Assembly: GCA_013396915.1 (NCBI GenBank) | Contig: VWZL01002495.1 | Coordinates: 62,001-126,000, forward strand | Direction of reading: 5' to 3' | Origin: Stercorarius parasiticus | Taxonomy: Eukaryota; Chordata; Aves; Charadriiformes; Stercorariidae | Length of the DNA: 64,000 nt | In this document: positions 58,489 to 64,000 of the stretch, one piece after another | Layout: every line of letters starts with the position of its first letter | Numbering within the stretch: position 1 is the first letter of the stretch | The notes under the pieces: model-generated | Seen by the model: the letters and a program-made list of their open reading frames with translations, nothing else | Told to the model about the DNA's origin: nothing | The model's database searches: none | Program-made: the position numbers and the translations under genes

Positions 58489-61400
58489 CTGAATTTTGAA
58501 GTTATTAAAAATAAACCAAAGCAGAACAAAATAACAAGTTGTTTTCAAAATGTTTATAAGTTAAAACTCTTGCAAGAGGCTATGAAGCATTCAGGTGTAT
58601 CACACATAGGAAATCTCCTTTGATTTTTACCCATCATACCTTTCATAGAAGTACATGAAACCATGTCTGGAGGACAATTCTATACTGAAAGGAGAAAGTG
58701 AAAGCTCATTCATTTGATGAGAAATATTATATTCTAATCAGCTGTTCAATATATACTTCAGACAGCTTTCTGAATGTTCAGAACTGCACACCTACTGCAA
58801 ATTTAATGAACTGCACTTCTCTTGCTAATGGTTCAATAAAAATACTGGAAATTTACTTTTTGAGATCAGGGAATAGTTTGGTATTTTTGCAGTGATTCTG
58901 TTTTAATTCCATATGGAAGTGGTTTGTTGAAATTTCATAGAATAGTAAAATGCTTGCTAGTTTAATATATAACTATGGCATCTAAAAAAATCCGCCTAAA
59001 TGTTTTTTACAATGTTTACTGTTAGAAATAACATTGATGAAGCAATTCAATGGATTTTGATTCTAAATACTCAGCATACACATGCCTCCCAGTGAGTTCT
59101 CACAGAGGGCACTGCAATGAAAAATTCTACTAAAAGTCTGCCTGAAGCTGCTGCTTTAACTGAAGAAAAGACTCACTGTCACTTTCATTCACAATCAATA
59201 AACAGAGAGGAAGAAGACAGACTTAAAAAAAAATCGAGTTTTCAGTATTAGCTAAGTGGATACATGCTTGACTGGTATTAAGAGAAGTAAATGAAATACT
59301 CTTGGCCGTTTTTGAAGATTTGTGAATGAGCATGAGACTACTCTCCAGAGCACTGGACTCAACAGAGTCCTGGAATTTTGCAGCCCTAGTCTGTCCTGCA
59401 GAAAAGCAAAACTTCAGAGTGAATAAAGCTTTATACCTTGTATTGATTTCTTCAGCCAAAGAGCAATCTGCTTAGAGACTGCAAAGATGGGAGAAGTTTG
59501 CTACTTCTGCAGAAAATGAGTACATCATGCTTCTCCATATTTCACCACACTGCAGTGCCAAAGGGCAAAAAGGACCTCCGACCCGTCACTGAAAACACCA
59601 GCCCCCATTTCTTCTCCACTCTATCCTAAATCATCCTCATGAACAGATCAAATTTTGTATCATTTTGCAACTACATTACCTTGTGTTTACCAATGAAATT
59701 AATTTAAATGCTGTGTAGGGCTTAATCTTGCCTATCATAGTGCTCATTCTCTTACAGTGATGTGTACACCCCACAGTCTAGAGCCCTGGAGCAGCTGCCT
59801 CTGTATGGATTGGATAATTTTGTTAGTTCTAAACAGTGTAACCGAGGTGAACAAATCTGCTTGACTCTCAGCTTCTGTCTTTTCCTGAACCACCTGAATG
59901 GGACAAAACAACTACAAGCGCCTTTGCACTTCCCTTGCATTCTTCTTACACGCTTCACATGCAAATGTGAGACGCTCTTTATCTCCAGAGTTCTATCCAT
60001 AAGAACTACGGAAGAACACACAGAAAACCGAATGACACTGTACTTTGCTGAATGTACAAGAAATACACTTTGCCTACAGCTCTTCAAGTTACATACTTTC
60101 TTACTGCAAAAGTACTCATTTATCAGTATCATATATATATACACACTCTATGATTTGAAATAAAGCGTTTACAACATACAAGCACAAAAAATCTTGTTGA
60201 TGCATTCATTACAGAATCAATGGCTCTCACTTATGCAGAGTGGGAATTATCACATTTATATTTTACTTAAAACATTTTTAAAAATTAAAAAATATATAAA
60301 ATTTCTGATTACTATTATTTCCCATCCACTCTGAAGACCAATTCCTGAGTCAGACTTTGTCACAACCTAGTCTGTAAAATCACCCAGAAAAATGTGAGCT
60401 AAGCTGAACCAAGATCTTCACTGTTTCAAAAAAAATTCCACTAGGCACCATTACACACAAACATTGGTGTAACCCTTTTTTCCAACCTATTACCACAGAA
60501 GCATTTTGTATAGTCTATCAGTACATGAATTTTGAGGACAACATTTTCTCCTAAGGCAAGAAGTGGTAAAAACTGTTGTACTTATAACAACCGTTTATAT
60601 CAGCAACATTAAGCACTACTAAAAAAAATCTAATTCCAACCGCTTTCCAATACTTCAGCTGCTGTACTTTTGTTAACACTTGTCCTATTCTGCTTTGACA
60701 TTCAAATGTAGTTCAAAGTATCTGCACTAATCCAATGGGATTCATTCCTCCACACATTTCCACCTCCAAATTAAACACATGTAACAAAATATCCAGCAAG
60801 CAGTGAGGACCAGTATTGAAGCCTTTGACTATCAGAATGAATAGCTGCTTCAAAAGAGAAGTACAAGTCATTATGTTAACATCAACTAATTCAATCTCAA
60901 GACAATATGTAAGGAGCACACTAAAGCAGCAACAGAGCCCACTCTTACACATTCTCAGAAATCTTTTCCTCAATACACACTGTTGATCTCTTCTATAGCA
61001 TGGTCATGACTATGTACTTTTATCTGACCTAGTATCAATTACAAGATCACACAAAAGTCAATATGCAGTAGTACTGACTTCTTATTTCTTTCACCACATC
61101 ACATTATTACTCTCCAGCGAGACAGTAACTAATGTAAATATGTGTATCTACTTCTTCATTAACAATTAAGGATATAAAAGGATATAACAATATGCGGTGC
61201 TGTTCTGTACTCTTCCTATAGAATTTACTATGCTAGCATTGGGCACATTGCCCTCTCTGTCCATAAGCTCCTCTCTCCCACAGCTGTGATCATTCAACCT
61301 CACGCAAGAGTAAAACAACACCATGTGCATGTGGGAGGAAGACAAGGGAGTCTAGGGTAAGAGGATAACTTTATAGCAGCCTGAAAAAACATAATTAACA

Positions 61401-64000
61401 AAGAAGACAGCGTTGTACTAGATGGAACTAAATCAAATTCTGTTTTAAGAACAGAAGCATTATTTTTTCCCTGATAGAAAAAAATGCTCCATCCATTCTG
61501 GTTAAAGACTATATACGTCAGATATAACATGAAAGTAGGAAGCAACCTATGGAATGCATTTGCTAACTGAAATATTAGCAATATTTCAACTCACACTATG
61601 CAACTAAACTGTATTTTAATAATCTCAGTTTAAAAGTATTTTGACAAAGAGCCTTGGTCAAATTAACTCCACTAACATTATACATGGTTGTCAAGTCAAC
61701 TGAAAAAATATTTTTATCTAATAAAACCTCTAAAACTTGTTTAAAAAACACTGCCAGGTTGTTTTTTTTTTTTTTTGGTGATATCATGCAGAAAGTTGCA
61801 ACAATCTCTGCTAATTTTTGAAGATGATCCCTGTTGATGTTTAATGGGCAGTAGGAATAGTACAAAGGAAAATCCTTAATTTCTCTGTGCTTAGAACTCA
61901 GGCCACCAAAAGCAGGAGAAAAATATTAGTTCCATTTTTCAGTTAAAAAGTAATTCCTTTACAATTCACTGCTGCTGCAATTGTATGCATACAGCTGGAT
62001 TCAAGACAGACGACAGCACCTCTCCTGCCATCAAGGGAACAGGTTATATTCCTGCAGGCATAAAATGCATTCCAGTGTCAGCCCACATACTGAAAAAGTA
62101 CCAAGTACCACGCTTTGATTTGATTTGATTATAGCCTAGTATTAAGAAATGAAAGCTCTTTTAAGTCTCAACAAAGGGTCCTCAGTCATTATTCTATATT
62201 TAAATCAGTTAAATAAGGCTATACACACACACTATTTTATACTTATTCTCACTATAGGACTCCAAAACTCTCCTACATGTGCTACACCCGTGGCGTCATG
62301 AATTTGCTCAGTGACCCCACACTCTTTCAGGTGGAAAGCTTTTTATAATTTATTCATTATTTTCATTGTGCTTTGCAAATGGCAGATGATAAATGGGATA
62401 AGACACATGGTTCTACTGGTAAATTAATTATTTAGCCTAAGTGAACTGAAAGGCAAGTAACAGAGCTACAGAAAAACTATGATGTTAAAAGGCAGAAGAT
62501 GATTTCGTTTGGAACAACTTTGTCTTCAAAGAAAGAATATACTGGACACTGAAACCACAATCTTCTTGTTAATAATTTGATGATAAAAAGAAAAATCAAA
62601 AGAAGTATTTTTAGGCTATTAGTATTTCTCTTCTGTGACTCATTTCTCATTCTCTAGGATGTTGGCAACTAAGACTACATTTTCAATCTTAAAAAAATTG
62701 GGTAACAAATGCAATACATATATTAATATGCGGACATTAGCATATACCACATGCTACTGTCCAGCTAAGTTTGTAACTTTTGCTAAACAGCTGCTTTCTT
62801 CTCTTTCACTCTGACACTTCTACTGCTTCAAGAAGCTGTATCTAGACATAGCGTGGTGTCATGGTCCTTTGACTTAAGTATATAAATAATTTAAAGCTTT
62901 GATGTGTCAGATGTATTTAGCATCATAACATGAAGATACATATGGTCCCTTGCTGGCGATTTTTACAAAATATATAATATAGGAAAAGTACTCACCTCTG
63001 GCAAACACGATACCCATGTCACATCCTGCAAACTGCAGTATTTCAAGATAAACAATTACATCTATGGTATATGACTTTAATCTTATGCCAAGGAAAAACT
63101 TTGACATATAACATGTCTTCAAATTGAAGAAAATACGTAATAAGGAAAGAGACTTTGAGCTATCAGGTACTCAGCGAATAAACCAAAAAAACCCAAAACA
63201 CTTATTAACAAAAAACATTGAAACTATTACGATCTTTTGACAACTTTTTCACAGCTATTTTGCATGTATCAGACTGTCAATTAAGCCTATGTGTTCTGTA
63301 GGCTGTTGTTCAGTTTACAAATGCTATTCTAAGGAAAATTAACTATAAATCCATCCTGGAACATTATAGCCTGGCAGAAATGGAAGCATCGATACCTTGC
63401 TAGAGAAAGTGTTGACTACTCTTCTAAATTTCAAGCAAAAGAAATACCGTATCTTTTTAATTTACTAAAAATTCCAATGCAGCACTACTTCACTGTCCCA
63501 GTACTTCGTCTCTTCCTGAGCTGTTTCTTTCTTCAGCTGTTTAGCTACCAGCAAAAGGCTAGTGAGGCTTGATTTCTGCTTGGTATTGCTGTGATGTGTT
63601 TGCATAAAGTAAAATCTTTCCTGAGCCTCTCTGTTCTTAGAATTGAACGAAGCAAAACTATTTTTTTTCATGGTTTCGAATCACCATATAAACTTTGAGA
63701 GCAAGAGTAAATGGAAAAGAAAGGTATGTAATAAGCTGCATCCTCTTCTGTCATTTCTAATTGCAAGTGTATTTTTTTGGACAATTTCCAGACTATGGGG
63801 AAGTTTGCTATGACATACCCATCTGACCAATGAGATTCTAGGCTCATATAAATCAGCATAACTTTATGACTATGGAACACAGATGCCTACTTTGATATTT
63901 AAAGTGAACACTTTTGAGCAAACAGAACAGAAAATGTTATCACAGATAGTAAAACAATACCGAAAAGAATAAAAAAATTTCCATGTTTTATGCTGCTATC
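58489..64000 (-). other. ADAMTS19: partial intron 5' of exon a
   Basis: At least 5,512 nt ending in acceptor aaattcag. The exon that should supply HExxH was sought and not found, so the intron must extend past the right edge. It contains a T run at about 61757-61774 and overlapping open frames on both strands at 59752-60163 with no recognised domain. No CR1 seen. Confidence 0.75.

Noticed and set aside
62907..63122. Minus-strand frame containing LQFAGCDMGIVFARG followed by a GTGAG donor-like site, considered as an upstream ADAMTS19 exon
   Set aside because: No similarity to the protease domain, and the expected HExxH exon sequence is absent; the donor-like bases are probably chance.
58489..64000. 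ADAMTS19 promoter or first exon in the right part
   Set aside because: The window starts in the middle of the protease domain; upstream coding exons are missing, so the promoter must be far to the right.

Overview
The window is vertebrate nuclear DNA, most likely from a bird or another sauropsid. It is AT-rich, has short protein-coding exons separated by kilobase-scale introns with GT-AG borders, and carries several CR1 non-LTR retrotransposon copies with the octamer-like 3' tails typical of bird, crocodilian and turtle genomes.

One host gene explains all the clear coding sequence: a partial ADAMTS19 on the minus strand, entering at the right edge and leaving at the left edge. I resolved 14 consecutive exons (58348-58488 down to 2757-2934, 2,009 coding bases). 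Their splice phases join without a gap and the product lines up end to end with ADAMTS19 as I know it. In 5'->3' order they encode the last zinc-binding His and Met-turn of the metalloprotease domain, the disintegrin-like module, thrombospondin repeat 1 (TSR1), the Cys-rich domain, the spacer, TSR2-TSR5 and the start of the C-terminal PLAC region. The signal peptide, propeptide, first part of the protease with the HExxH motif, promoter and final PLAC exon are outside the window. No exon was recognised between 58489 and 64000 or between 1 and 2756.

Layout from left to right: 1-2756 partial 3' intron; 2757-2934 TSR5/PLAC exon; 2935-19850 the largest intron, with a 27-base assembly gap, a perfect inverted repeat and a CR1 ending about 45 bases from an exon; 19851-29049 a dense group of five exons (spacer to TSR5), with a plus-strand CR1 and two large dinucleotide tracts; 29050-37980 an intron with a fairly young CR1 that keeps most of its reverse-transcriptase frame and an older CR1 endonuclease-RT fragment; 37981-46025 five exons (spacer, Cys-rich, TSR1); 46026-58488 three exons (disintegrin, end of protease) with one more CR1; 58489-64000 partial 5' intron.

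The host gene encodes a secreted extracellular-matrix metalloprotease; the CR1 copies look like decayed passengers. I found no RNA gene, CRISPR array, operon or convincing new system. The more interesting observations concern exon modularity in the C-terminal TSR array, repeats placed very close to splice sites, a long perfect hairpin and an unexplained GC-rich block.
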